A DNA stretch of 64,000 nt from Sphingomonas alba (GTDB lineage: Bacteria; Pseudomonadota; Alphaproteobacteria; Sphingomonadales; Sphingomonadaceae), in assembly GCF_023516555.1 (NCBI RefSeq), contig NZ_JAMGBD010000002.1, forward strand, positions 434,001 to 498,000. Reading direction: 5' to 3'. Under the pieces are notes generated by a model. The model did no database searches, was not told where the DNA came from, and was given only the letters and a program-made list of their open reading frames with translations. Of the stretch, positions 1 through 8,076 are shown in pieces. The translations under genes and the position numbers were made by a program. The number at the start of each line of letters is the position of its first letter. Positions within the stretch are counted from its first letter, which is position 1.

Positions 1-36
1 AGAGAAACCCAAGCGACGAGGAATAGGGGAGAGGCA

Positions 37-1344
37 ATGTACCGTTCCGAAGCTCCGGCAGCCTATTGGCGCGACCAGTTGATCCTCTGGGGACCACGCG
101 TCCTGTTTGCGATCCTCATCCTCATTGTCACCCACTTCGTGGCGAAGGCAGTGCAGTGGGGCGTTGCGCGCGCGATCGATAAGGTACCGGTGCTCAAGCG
201 CCATCGCGAGGCGGGGGTCGACTCAGTCGGCACGGAGCTTGGCCGTCTCGCTTATTGGCTGGTGTGGCTGGTCGGCCTGATCGCGGCGCTGCAGCCGCTT
301 GGCCTGTCCGGCGTGCTCACGCCGGTCACGAACCTTACCAACGAGGTCTTCGCCTTCCTGCCGCGGCTGCTCGGGGCGGGACTCTTCTTCTTTGCCGGCC
401 TGATCCTGGCCCGTGTCGTGCGGCATGTCGTTGAAGCGGCTCTCGGAGCGCTAAACCTCGAGCGACTGCTCGGCCGCGCCGGAGTCAGCATCGGCGAGCC
501 ACCGCTTGCGGTCGACGAGACCGGTGTCGCAAAAGAAGGCGTTGCCCCTGCGCGAAGCTCGATCGCGAAAGCGGTCGGGGTCACGGTGTCGGCAATCATC
601 ATCATCTTCGCTGCCATCGGCGCGCTGCAGATCCTCCAGATCTCGGCAATTTCCGATCCGGCAACGAACATGCTGAATGCGATTGCGCTGGCGATCCCCA
701 ATGTCCTCGGCGCACTCGTCTGGGTAACGCTCGCCTATATCATCGGCCGCTGGGTGAAGAGCCTGCTGGAGACAATCCTTCCCAGCCTCGGCTTTGACAA
801 TGCCGTTCGGGCGCTCGGCGTGATGCCGTCCACCGCGGTTCCGTCGAAAGTCGTCGGCACACTGGCGATGACCGCAGCGATCCTCGTCGGCCTGATGGAA
901 GCGGCTCAGCAGGTCGGCGGAGATTCGACTGCTGCTTTGATGTTCCAGATCACCGAACTCGGCGCCAAGGTCATCTTTGGCACGGTGATCATTGTCGTCG
1001 GACTGTTCCTGGCCCGCATCCTCGCCAATCTGGTCGGGAGCTCGACCGGAGAGAGCAGCTATGCCGAGACGATCGTCAAATATGCGATCATCGCCCTGTT
1101 CACCGCGATCGGCCTCACCTTCATGGGCCTGGCCGACCAGATCGTCATGATGGCGTTCGGCCTGATCCTTGGCAGCGCGGCCGTTGCGACCGCCCTCGCC
1201 TTCGGCCTTGGCGGACGGGACTGGGCGGCACGGCAGCTGGAGGACTGGAGCAATAGCGGGCGTCCGTCGTCCCCGCCGCCGCCTCCCCCGCGGATCCGGC
1301 GCCAGCCGCCGGATGAGGACGACAACCAGCCGCCGCTGGTGTGA
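37..1344 (+). CDS. CmpX-like mechanosensitive-channel-family membrane protein (TM-helix repeats)
   Basis: 435-residue multi-pass inner-membrane protein. Hydrophobic helices are visible near residues 20-42, 70-92, 108-130, 178-202, 215-240, 270-290, 310-335 and 350-400, with the repeated helix pattern of the conserved TM helix family found in CmpX and some MscS relatives. The soluble MscS beta domain is not present. The C-terminus after residue 405 is a proline-rich, acidic cytoplasmic tail. A strong ribosome site (AGGGGAG, positions 26-32) supports the ATG at 37. The stop overlaps the start of the next gene, so the first three genes probably form an operon. By family, a role in osmotic or membrane-tension response is likely, but the ion specificity cannot be read from the sequence. 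Confidence 0.8.
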   Translation: MYRSEAPAAYWRDQLILWGPRVLFAILILIVTHFVAKAVQWGVARAIDKVPVLKRHREAGVDSVGTELGRLAYWLVWLVGLIAALQPLGLSGVLTPVTNLTNEVFAFLPRLLGAGLFFFAGLILARVVRHVVEAALGALNLERLLGRAGVSIGEPPLAVDETGVAKEGVAPARSSIAKAVGVTVSAIIIIFAAIGALQILQISAISDPATNMLNAIALAIPNVLGALVWVTLAYIIGRWVKSLLETILPSLGFDNAVRALGVMPSTAVPSKVVGTLAMTAAILVGLMEAAQQVGGDSTAALMFQITELGAKVIFGTVIIVVGLFLARILANLVGSSTGESSYAETIVKYAIIALFTAIGLTFMGLADQIVMMAFGLILGSAAVATALAFGLGGRDWAARQLEDWSNSGRPSSPPPPPPRIRRQPPDEDDNQPPLV

Positions 1345-1691
1345 TGCCGAAATTCGGTTCCTGGGATGAGGTCGTTGCGTTCGCGCTGACCTTGCCGGGG
1401 ACCGAACTGTCCAAGTCCTGGGGTAGTCCTGCGGTGAAAGTCGCCGCGAACGGCCGCGCGTTCCTCTACACCGGGCGGGAGCCGGACAGTTTCGTCCTGG
1501 CGATCGACCAGGACAGCAAGCTGATCCTGCTCGAGACAGATCCCGACACTTATTGGCAGACGCCGCATTACGAGGGCTGGGACGGCGTTCTGGTGCGTTT
1601 TGCGAGCGACGATCCGGAGCGGGTTGCAGCCATGATCGAGCGCGCCCGCGATGAGGCTGCGGCCAAGAAGCCGCCGAGGACGCGAAAGTGA
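1344..1691 (+). CDS. MmcQ/YjbR-family DNA-binding-like protein
   Basis: 115-residue soluble protein with the YjbR/MmcQ layout: an N-terminal helix containing a LPG-x-x-L segment, a WG-x-P-x-V strand, and the late TPHYEGWDGV segment typical of the family (CyaY-like fold). The ATG at 1344 shares its A with the TGA of the upstream gene, which argues for translational coupling. Its own stop overlaps the GTG of the next gene. Family members are called DNA-binding on structural grounds, but the biological role is unclear. Confidence 0.8.
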   Translation: MPKFGSWDEVVAFALTLPGTELSKSWGSPAVKVAANGRAFLYTGREPDSFVLAIDQDSKLILLETDPDTYWQTPHYEGWDGVLVRFASDDPERVAAMIERARDEAAAKKPPRTRK

Positions 1692-2539
1692 GCCGGTTCG
1701 AGGCGTACGTCGCGATCGACTGGTCGGGCGCCAAGGGACGGCGGCACAAAGGCATCGCGGTCGCCGAAGCGCGCGGTGACCGGCCGCCCCGGCTAATCCG
1801 GCCTGACCATGTCTGGTCGCGGACCGATGTACTGGCCTGGCTGCTGAAGCGCGCAGGCCAAGAGCCCACGCTCTTCGGCTTCGACTTCAGCTTTGCCCCG
1901 CCGTTTGCGGAACGTGGTTCATACCTGCCCGGCGAGGCGCGCGTGCCCGAGACCGCCCGGGAGTTTTGGGCCTATGTCGATTCGAGAAGCGGCGACGATG
2001 ACCTGGGGGCCGCGAGCTTCCTGGAGCATATTCACCGCCCGCATTTCTATTTCGGGATAGCCGACGGAGTGAAGGCCGACTTCGTCCGTTTCCGCCAATG
2101 CGATGCACGGCTGAATGCGCAGGGCGGCCGGAAAACGGCCAGTGCCTATGACGCAATCGGCGCGGCACAGGTCGCCAAGGCGAGCTTCTCCGGCATGCGG
2201 TTGTTGCGTGCACTCGACGGAAAGGTCGCAATCTGGCCGATGGACCCGATGCCGGCGGCTGGTAGCGCCGTGGTGGAAATCTACACCCGTATCTACCTGC
2301 GCAACGCGGGCATGAGCGGCAAGAAGCTGCGCAGCCGGGAAGAATTGAACCTGGCGCTGAAAGGGCTTGGCAGTCCGCCCGTGAGACTGCGCTTCGAGCC
2401 CAATGACCACCAGACCGACGCGCTGGTAACGGCCGCCGGGATGCGGGCGCTGGCGGAGACAGAGCCACGCGCCTTCGCTCCAGAGGGACTGACTGCGAAG
2501 CTTGCGCGAACCGAAGGCTGGACGTTCGGCATCATCTGA
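1688..2539 (+). CDS. DUF429-like predicted RNase-H-fold protein
   Basis: 283 residues starting at a GTG that overlaps the preceding stop. The N-terminal AIDWSGA motif (about residues 9-15) followed by a GFDFSF strand, and a C-terminal DHQTDALVTA segment (about residues 237-246), look like the acidic residues of an RNase-H/actin-like fold as in DUF429 proteins. A central DAIGAAQVAK helix and a VEIYTR strand also fit. The substrate is unknown. It is the third gene of a tightly overlapping set, followed by tRNA-Thr. Confidence 0.6.
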   Translation: MSRFEAYVAIDWSGAKGRRHKGIAVAEARGDRPPRLIRPDHVWSRTDVLAWLLKRAGQEPTLFGFDFSFAPPFAERGSYLPGEARVPETAREFWAYVDSRSGDDDLGAASFLEHIHRPHFYFGIADGVKADFVRFRQCDARLNAQGGRKTASAYDAIGAAQVAKASFSGMRLLRALDGKVAIWPMDPMPAAGSAVVEIYTRIYLRNAGMSGKKLRSREELNLALKGLGSPPVRLRFEPNDHQTDALVTAAGMRALAETEPRAFAPEGLTAKLARTEGWTFGII

Positions 2540-2557
2540 CGCATTGGCTTGCCCCGG

Positions 2558-2632
2558 GCCGGCTTAGCACAGTGGTAGTGCAGCGGTTTTGTAAACCGAA
2601 GGTCGGGGGTTCAAATCCCTCAGCCGGCACCA
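2558..2632 (+). tRNA. tRNA-Thr (anticodon TGT)
   Basis: A 72-nt cloverleaf plus encoded CCA. The acceptor arm GCCGGCT pairs with AGCCGGC, the discriminator is A (2629) and CCA is encoded at 2630-2632. The anticodon loop TTTGTAA (2588-2594) carries TGT at 2590-2592. The T-loop reads GGTTCAAATCC. It reads threonine ACA codons, and others by wobble. Confidence 0.96.
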
Positions 2633-2768
2633 GCATCCAGCGCAGCTTATCCGGGGCGACAGCCGGAAAAAGAGCGCCGCCCTGACTTATCCACAGCTAA
2701 TTTGAGCGAGACCGAAAAATTTTTTCGGGGCGCGGAACCGCGGGGCGGGTCGCGTGTTTTATCAGCGT

Positions 2769-2822
2769 GCTTCGGTAGAGATACCAAAGCATGGAGCCCC
2801 GGTTACTTCGGTAACCGGGGCT
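2769..2822. terminator. Two tandem hairpins, probable terminator of the thrC-side unit
   Basis: The second hairpin is exceptional: a perfect 12-bp stem (2795-2806 with 2811-2822) closed by a TTCG tetraloop. A weaker 9-bp hairpin with one mismatch (2769-2777 with 2782-2790) lies just before it. They sit between tRNA-Thr and the end of the minus-strand threonine synthase gene, so they could stop transcription from both sides. No clean T-tract follows on either strand, so factor-independent termination is uncertain. Confidence 0.55.
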
Positions 2823-2836
2823 TACTCGTTTCCGGA

Positions 2837-4027
2837 CTAGAGCAAGGCCAAATCCACCTTAGCAAGATCGAGCCGGCCCGACTTGTCGGGCAGCGGATAT
2901 TTGTTGCCGTTGGCGCAATTGAACAAAACGACCCGCTCGCCCTCGGCCACCAGCTTTCGCTTCAGCGCCTCGCGCCAGGCGGCAAGCACCGCGCCGCCTT
3001 CGGGGCAGAGCAGGAAGCCGTCATCGCGGGCCGCATCCTCCACGGCCAAAGCGATTTCGGACTCTTCGACCGCGATTGCAGCGCCCCCGGATTCGCGAAT
3101 GGCGCGGAGAATGAGGAAGTCGCCGATCGCCTTGGGAACGCGGATGCCGGTGGCGATGGTGGCGGCGTTTTCCCAGCGCTCGGCGGACTCAGCACCGGTT
3201 TCAAAGGCGCGCACGATCGGGGCGCAGCCCGCAGCCTGGACCGCATACATGCGTGGTCGCTTTTTACCAATGAAACCAATGGCTTCGAGTTCGTCGAAAG
3301 CCTTCCACATGCCGATCAAGCCAGTACCGCCGCCAGTCGGGTAAAAAATGGCATCCGGAAGTTCCCAGCCGAGCTGCTCGGCGAGCTCGAGGCCCATCAC
3401 CTTCTTGCCCTCGATCCGGTAGGGCTCCTTGAGCGTCGAGCAGTCGAACCATTTGCCGGCGGCCGCGCCCTCCCCGACGATCCGCCCGCATTCGTCGATC
3501 TGGCCGTTGGCGACATAGACCTCCGCGCCATAGGCGGCGGTCTCGCGAACGTTGATGGCGGGGGTTTCGTCAGGGCAGATTACGAGCGACTTCATTCCGG
3601 CCCGCGCGCCATAGGCCGCAAGCGCCGCGCCGGCATTGCCGTTGGTCGGCATGGCGATGCGGCGGACACCAAAGTGCTTCGCCATGCTGACGGCCATGGC
3701 GAGCCCGCGCGCCTTGAAGGAACCGGTCGGCAGGCGGCCCTCGTCCTTCACCAGCAGGTTCGGCCCGCCGGTGTTTGTCAGCGGGACCAAGGGCGTTTCA
3801 GGCTCGCCGAGGCTGACCGGTTCGACGCCGTCAGGGAGAGGCAACAGCTCGCGCCATCTCCACATGCCCGCCGGGCGCGAGGCCAGCGCCTCCCTGGTCA
3901 GCGCGCCTTTGACGGCATCGAGGTCGTAGCGGACCAGCAGGGGCTTTCCGGCGCGCGAGAGATTGTGCGGCTTGTCGGCTTCATAAAGCTCGCCGGTCGC
4001 CGAGCATTCGAGGTGGGTGACGAACAT
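2837..4027 (-). CDS. thrC: Threonine synthase
   Basis: 396 residues, PLP-dependent fold-type II enzyme converting O-phosphohomoserine to threonine. The PLP lysine lies in the PTGSFKARG motif (about residues 100-108). The cofactor-phosphate loop and TNGNAGAALAAY segment follow, then the Gly-rich PTGGGTGLIG near residue 240. The N-terminal THLECSATGE with a nearby Cys resembles the short threonine synthase class found in plants and archaea. The C-terminus carries the conserved LLCPEGGA motif. The next gene upstream (CDF exporter) is 6 bp away on the same strand and may be co-transcribed. Confidence 0.9.
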   Translation of the reverse strand: MFVTHLECSATGELYEADKPHNLSRAGKPLLVRYDLDAVKGALTREALASRPAGMWRWRELLPLPDGVEPVSLGEPETPLVPLTNTGGPNLLVKDEGRLPTGSFKARGLAMAVSMAKHFGVRRIAMPTNGNAGAALAAYGARAGMKSLVICPDETPAINVRETAAYGAEVYVANGQIDECGRIVGEGAAAGKWFDCSTLKEPYRIEGKKVMGLELAEQLGWELPDAIFYPTGGGTGLIGMWKAFDELEAIGFIGKKRPRMYAVQAAGCAPIVRAFETGAESAERWENAATIATGIRVPKAIGDFLILRAIRESGGAAIAVEESEIALAVEDAARDDGFLLCPEGGAVLAAWREALKRKLVAEGERVVLFNCANGNKYPLPDKSGRLDLAKVDLALL

Positions 4028-4033
4028 TGGCCC

Positions 4034-4963
4034 TCAGTGATGATGGTGACGGTGGGAAGGTGTGTCGTGGCAATGGTCATCGTGATCCATGCCGGGGCTT
4101 TCGACCTGGATGGTCGAATGGGAAATGCCGAACAGCTGGTGGACGTAGGCATTGGCCTGACGGATCAGCTTGTCGCGATCGCACTCGTCATCGACGACGA
4201 GATGGACGGTCAACGCCGTCTCGGTGGTGCTCAGCGACCAGATGTGCAGGTGATGGATGGCCGTGACACCGGGTAGCTTTTCCAGCGCGCGGCCGACCTG
4301 CGAGGAATCGATCCCCTTCGGCACGCCGGCGAGCGTCATCGTCGCGGATTCGGTGAGCAGGTCCCAGGTGCTCCAGAGGATGATGGCGGCGATGACGAGG
4401 CTGGTGACCGGGTCGATCCAGGACTGGCCGGTCTTGAGGATCAGGAAACCGGCGAGGACGACGCCGACCGAGACGGCGGCATCCGCGACCATGTGCAGGA
4501 AGGCGCCGCGGATGTTGATGTCATGGTGGCGGCCGCGGGCGAACAGCCAGGCGGTGACGCCGTTGACCAGGATACCGATGGCCGCGACCCAGATAACGGT
4601 GCCGCCGTCCGTGACCTCCGGATCGCCGAGCCGCCGGATCGCCTCGGCGATGATGGCGCCCATGGCGACGAGCAGCAGGAGCGCATTGAGCAGGGCCGCA
4701 AGGATCGAGCTTTTCTTGAGGCCGTAGGAGAAGCGCGCGTTGGGCCGGCGCTTGACCAGCGCGGCACCTGCCCAGGCGAGGACGAGGCCGAGAACGTCGG
4801 AAAGGTTGTGGCCGGCGTCCGCGAGCAACGCCATGGAATCGGCGAAGAAACCGTAAAACGCCTCGACCACGACGAACCCCAGGTTGAGCGCAATGCCGGC
4901 AGCAAAGGCGCTGCTGAAATCGGCCTGCGACGCGTGATCGTGACTGTGTCCGGAACCCATCAT
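4034..4963 (-). CDS. CDF-family divalent cation exporter (CzcD/ZitB-like)
   Basis: 309 residues with six predicted membrane helices. The first is followed by the SMALLADAGHNLSDVLGL motif, whose His/Asp residues form the zinc transport site, with a matching HMVADAAVSVGVV motif in TM5. The cytoplasmic C-terminal domain contains the HLHIW signature of CDF dimers. Both ends are His-rich (GHSHDHAS at the N-terminus, HHHH at the C-terminus), as expected for zinc, cadmium or cobalt exporters. It is divergent from a ZnuD-like receptor with a 104-bp shared intergenic region, suggesting that both belong to zinc homeostasis. Confidence 0.88.
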   Translation of the reverse strand: MMGSGHSHDHASQADFSSAFAAGIALNLGFVVVEAFYGFFADSMALLADAGHNLSDVLGLVLAWAGAALVKRRPNARFSYGLKKSSILAALLNALLLLVAMGAIIAEAIRRLGDPEVTDGGTVIWVAAIGILVNGVTAWLFARGRHHDINIRGAFLHMVADAAVSVGVVLAGFLILKTGQSWIDPVTSLVIAAIILWSTWDLLTESATMTLAGVPKGIDSSQVGRALEKLPGVTAIHHLHIWSLSTTETALTVHLVVDDECDRDKLIRQANAYVHQLFGISHSTIQVESPGMDHDDHCHDTPSHRHHHH

Positions 4964-5002
4964 CCAACGCCTAGCCTCAACCGTTCGTCGAAAGCAAAGT
5001 TG

Positions 5003-5018
5003 TGACAGTATAACATTA
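5003..5018. promoter_or_regulatory. Candidate Zur operator between CDF exporter and ZnuD-like receptor
   Basis: The sequence ends in TATAACATTA, which matches one arm and the centre of the alphaproteobacterial Zur-type palindrome (TAATGT-TATAACATTA) at 10 of 10 positions. The left six bases match at only two. Its location between two divergent metal-transport genes, 50 bp before the receptor start, is what makes it notable. The site has not been tested. Confidence 0.4.
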
Positions 5019-5067
5019 AGGCTAGCAGGCCGCTTCCCCGAGTCGCTTTCCCGGAAAATTCGCCGAC

Positions 5068-7206
5068 ATGCTTCGCACTTCGATTTCGCTTGCCGCCTTG
5101 ATTGCCGCCCTTGCCAGCCAGCCGGCCCTCGCTGCCGACGCGGCCGCCGATGCCAATGCCGAAGCCGCGACGGCCCCCGATTCCGATGCTGCCGCTGACA
5201 GCGCCGGCGCCAATCAGGACAAGCATGAGGAAAGCCTTGTCGTCACGGGGTCGCGGAAGAAGACCGACGTGCTGGGCGGGGTCACGGCGCTGGAGCCGGA
5301 AGAGCTGGTGCACGACGTGAAACCGAGCCTCGGCGACACTTTGGCCGACTTGCCGGGAGTCAGTTCGTCCAGCTTCGGCCCGTCCTCGTCGCGTCCGATC
5401 CTGCGCGGGCTTTCGGGCGAAGACGCACCGATCCTGCTCGACGGCCTCACCAGCCTCGATTTGTCCGCGTCCGATCCCGACCATGCCGTCGCCATCAACC
5501 CGCTGACCGCCGAGAGCATCGAGGTCCTGCGCGGGCCGGGCACGCTCATCTACAATTCGGCGGCGATCGGCGGTGTCGTGAACGTCGTCGGCAACCGCAT
5601 CCCGCGGCATGTCCCGGATGGCGTGGAAGGCGATGCACTGGTCAATTACGGCAGCGCCGCCAACGAGCGCTCCGTCAATGCCGGCGTCACTGTTCCGCTG
5701 GGCGGCCATTTCGTCGCCCATGCCGACGGCAGCTATTCCAAATATGATGATCTGGAAGTCGGCGGCCATTTGCTGTCGAAGGAGCTACGCCGCGAGGCCG
5801 CAGCCAGCGCCGACCCCGACATCCGCGCTCTTGCCGAATTGAAGGACAAATTACCGAACACCGCCGGCCGCAGTGACGATTATTCGGGCGGCCTCGCCTA
5901 TGTCGACGGCGACCTGGACGTCGGCCTGTCCTACAGCCGTCACGACGCCAAATATGGCGTGCCGATACGGTTCTCGCTCGATCCCAATTTCGAGGCCGAG
6001 CAGCCGACCATCGACGCCCACCAGGACCGCGTCGATGCGCGCGCGAACGTCCCGATCGGCGGTTTCTTCCGCGCGTTCGAATTCAGCGGCGGCCTGTCCA
6101 AATATCGCCATGCCGAGCTGGAAGCCGACGGCGAGGTCGGGTCGCGTTTCTATTCGGACGGAGGCGAGGCGCGTGCCGCGCTCGTCCAGTCCGACCATGA
6201 TGGCTGGGGCGGTTCCAGCGGCATCCAGTACCTCGACCAGGATTTCCGGATCCGCGGCGACGAGAAATATCTGCCCGACAGCGAGAACAAGAAACTGGGC
6301 CTGTTCACGCTCCAGAACCTGGAACGCGGGCCGCTGAGGCTGGAGGCGGCCGCGCGCGTCGATTTCGTGCGGGTCGATGCCGATGCCGATGCGGACATTG
6401 CCGCCAATGGCGGGATCATCGGCACGCGGCCTTTCTCCAACAAGTACACGCCCATTTCGGCGTCGGTCGGCGGCAATTACGACGTCGGCGGCGACTGGCG
6501 CGTCGGCCTGTCGCTGTCGCACAGCGAGCGGGCGCCGAACGTTCAGGAGCTCTTTTCCAACGGGGCGCACGGCGGCAGCGCGCAATTCCTGATCGGCAAT
6601 CCCGACATCGGCACGCAGAAGAGCAATGGCGCCGAGTTGACCGTCCATCACAATGGCGGGCCGCTGCACATCCAGGCCAGCGCCTATTACAATAATTACG
6701 GCAATTACATTTTCGTCACGCCGACCGGCGACGTCCGCGATGGCCTGCCCGTCTATGCCTACCAGGAGGGCAAGGCGAAATATTACGGCTTCGAGGTCGA
6801 GACCGAGGTGAAGTTCGGCAATGCCCTGGGCGTCGACTGGAGCGGCGAAGTGACCGCCGACGCCGTGCGCGCCAAGATCAGGAATTTCGGCGACGCGCCT
6901 GAAATCCCGCCATTCCGCGTGCTCGCCGGCCTGAGCGGCGAGCGCGGCCCGGTGAAAGGCCATGTCGAGGTCGAGCAGGTCGCCAAGCAGGACCGCACGG
7001 CGCCCGAGGAAACCTCGACCCCCGGCTACACGATGGTCAATGCCTCGTTCGACTGGACGCCGTTGAAGGACAATCCGGAACTGACCCTATCACTGACCGG
7101 CGACAATCTGTTCGATGTCGAGGCACGGCGGCATGCCAGCGACCTCAAGGATTTCGCTCCGCTGGCGGGGCGGGACATCCGTCTGACGGCGAGATTGGGG
7201 TTCTGA
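5068..7206 (+). CDS. TonB-dependent outer-membrane receptor, ZnuD-like
   Basis: 712 residues: signal peptide (1-22, cleaved near ALAADA), TonB-box region around VVTGSRK, plug domain to about residue 170 with IEVLRGPGTLIYNSAAIGGVVNVV, then a beta-barrel ending in the typical aromatic C-terminus (RLTARLGF). The plug and early barrel (RPILRGLSG, SPDHA-type DPDHAVAINPL, NRIPRHVPDGVEG) resemble ZnuD-type zinc receptors. Divergence from a CDF exporter supports a metal, probably zinc, substrate. No strong ribosome site precedes the ATG. Haem or another chelate is an alternative substrate. Confidence 0.82.
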   Translation: MLRTSISLAALIAALASQPALAADAAADANAEAATAPDSDAAADSAGANQDKHEESLVVTGSRKKTDVLGGVTALEPEELVHDVKPSLGDTLADLPGVSSSSFGPSSSRPILRGLSGEDAPILLDGLTSLDLSASDPDHAVAINPLTAESIEVLRGPGTLIYNSAAIGGVVNVVGNRIPRHVPDGVEGDALVNYGSAANERSVNAGVTVPLGGHFVAHADGSYSKYDDLEVGGHLLSKELRREAAASADPDIRALAELKDKLPNTAGRSDDYSGGLAYVDGDLDVGLSYSRHDAKYGVPIRFSLDPNFEAEQPTIDAHQDRVDARANVPIGGFFRAFEFSGGLSKYRHAELEADGEVGSRFYSDGGEARAALVQSDHDGWGGSSGIQYLDQDFRIRGDEKYLPDSENKKLGLFTLQNLERGPLRLEAAARVDFVRVDADADADIAANGGIIGTRPFSNKYTPISASVGGNYDVGGDWRVGLSLSHSERAPNVQELFSNGAHGGSAQFLIGNPDIGTQKSNGAELTVHHNGGPLHIQASAYYNNYGNYIFVTPTGDVRDGLPVYAYQEGKAKYYGFEVETEVKFGNALGVDWSGEVTADAVRAKIRNFGDAPEIPPFRVLAGLSGERGPVKGHVEVEQVAKQDRTAPEETSTPGYTMVNASFDWTPLKDNPELTLSLTGDNLFDVEARRHASDLKDFAPLAGRDIRLTARLGF

Positions 7207-7239
7207 GGCCGGGTCGAACATCCGAGCCAATTGGTAAAA

Positions 7240-7385
7240 GGTTGTCGTGATTCACGAAATTTGAGGATCAGAAGCTGCGTATTTGCAGCTCCACCGGGAC
7301 GCGCAGTTCGCGACCGGTAATCGATCACCTGGAGGGGATGATCCCGTAATGCGTCGGGGGAGGCTAAGCGTTTGCCCCCTTTTTC
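7240..7385 (+). other. Structured stretch ending in a terminator: possible small RNA or long 3' UTR
   Basis: No protein gene is supported here. In order there are a 5-bp hairpin (7245-7249 with 7253-7257), a perfect 6-bp hairpin AGCTGC/GCAGCT (7273-7278 with 7285-7290), a GATC-flanked imperfect stem near 7323-7344 and a T-tailed GC hairpin at 7355-7385. This could be the 3' end of the receptor transcript or an independent small RNA. No promoter is obvious. Confidence 0.3.
7355..7385 (+). terminator. Rho-independent terminator after the ZnuD-like receptor
   Basis: A GGG-A-GGC arm pairs with GCC-CCC across a TAAGCGTTT loop, with one bulged base, and is followed directly by TTTTT. It lies 150-180 bp after the receptor stop codon. 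Confidence 0.6.
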
Positions 7386-7411
7386 GTTTCGCCTCCCCCA
7401 TTTCGGTTTAG

Positions 7412-7437
7412 TGTCCGCTTTCGACCCATTGCGGACA
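7412..7437. repeat. Dispersed palindromic repeat (TGTCCGC...GCGGACA)
   Basis: A perfect 7-bp inverted repeat TGTCCGC/GCGGACA surrounds TTTCGACCCATT. From general knowledge this palindrome, with small variants, recurs between genes in many sphingomonad and rhizobial genomes and gives rise to spurious ORFs reading NVRNGSKAD. Only one copy was noticed in this window. Confidence 0.55.
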
Positions 7438-7447
7438 TTTGCGCGGC

Positions 7448-7485
7448 CCAAAAAGAAGGGCGCCCGGCGCGGAGCCGAACGCCCT
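7448..7485 (-). terminator. Rho-independent terminator for the small Cys-rich gene cluster
   Basis: On the minus strand AGGGCG (7485-7480) pairs with CGCCCT (7462-7457). An inner GC-rich stem lies between, and TTCTTTTT follows. It lies about 20 bp after the stop of the 46-residue secreted peptide gene. Confidence 0.65.
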
Positions 7486-7505
7486 CCTCTCAGGTCAACT
7501 GCAGT

Positions 7506-7646
7506 TTAGCCGCAGCAGGGCAAGCCAATGCCGCAGCATGCGAGCGCCTGGCAGCATGAGGCCGCCAGGCTGGCAACCGCATTCGGCGCGGCGAGAGCAG
7601 CTGTGCTGGACATCAGCAGCGTTGCTGCAATGATCATCTTTTTCAT
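7506..7646 (-). CDS. Small secreted Cys-rich peptide (46 aa)
   Basis: Starts MKKMIIAATLL with a clear signal peptide ending in ALA (about residue 20). A ribosome site AAGGAT lies 6-8 bases upstream, which decides this start over the longer reading. The mature part, about 26 residues, carries three CC pairs (SCCQ, ACCG, PCCG). That suggests metal binding or disulfide chemistry in the periplasm. A terminator follows directly. No named family is recognised. Confidence 0.65.
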   Translation of the reverse strand: MKKMIIAATLLMSSTAALAAPNAVASLAASCCQALACCGIGLPCCG

Positions 7647-7665
7647 GTGAAAATCCTTGTTTGAG

Positions 7666-8019
7666 TTAGTCGATCGAAATGCCGTGCCATCGGGGAGGCG
7701 GGATCTCAGGACGAGTGTCGAACCCAATCAGTATCGGCTCTGGAAGCGGCAAATCAGCCGAGCGGAGCCGGCCCGGAGCGCCGAGCTCCTGTGGATGCGC
7801 CGCAACGGCGCCGCACATCAATGTGCACATAGAAGTGCAAGCGTGGCCCGTGCTGCGGCTGCCTTGGCAGTGATTCGTGCAATCGGATGGTTGCTGCGCC
7901 GCGCTGGCCGCAAGAGGCTGATCACAGCCGACTTCCGCCAGTGCGGAAGCTGACGTGAAGGAAGCCAGCATCAGCATTGCAATGAGAGTGACGGTCAATC
8001 GCCGGAGCATATTGGCCAT
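7666..8019 (-). CDS. Secreted Cys/His-containing hypothetical protein
   Basis: 117 residues with an N-terminal hydrophobic segment (residues 8-27, ending ASALA) followed by a mature region with five Cys (VGCDQ, DCTNHCQG, ACTSMCTLMCG) and Met/His between them. The rest is proline-rich and ends PPRWHGISID. The spacing resembles DUF2946-like or copper-responsive periplasmic proteins, but I cannot assign a family. It lies between two other short Cys-rich secreted genes on the same strand, so it is probably in the same transcription unit. Confidence 0.55.
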   Translation of the reverse strand: MANMLRRLTVTLIAMLMLASFTSASALAEVGCDQPLAASAAQQPSDCTNHCQGSRSTGHACTSMCTLMCGAVAAHPQELGAPGRLRSADLPLPEPILIGFDTRPEIPPPRWHGISID

Positions 8020-8076
8020 TCGCTCGGTGACGACAGAAGGTTACCCAAGTGAGTGCCAGACGCCCTTCAGGCAAGG

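Noticed and set aside
451-1869. Long minus-strand reading opposite the first two genes
   Set aside because: It crosses two well-supported plus-strand genes, is highly basic and has no family features.
2702-4276. Plus-strand 524-residue reading opposite thrC and the CDF gene
   Set aside because: Low-complexity antisense translation of two clear minus-strand genes in high-GC DNA.
7026-7451. Minus-strand reading starting MGRANVRNGSKADTK
   Set aside because: This is the translation of the dispersed TGTCCGC palindrome and part of the receptor gene, a known type of false ORF.
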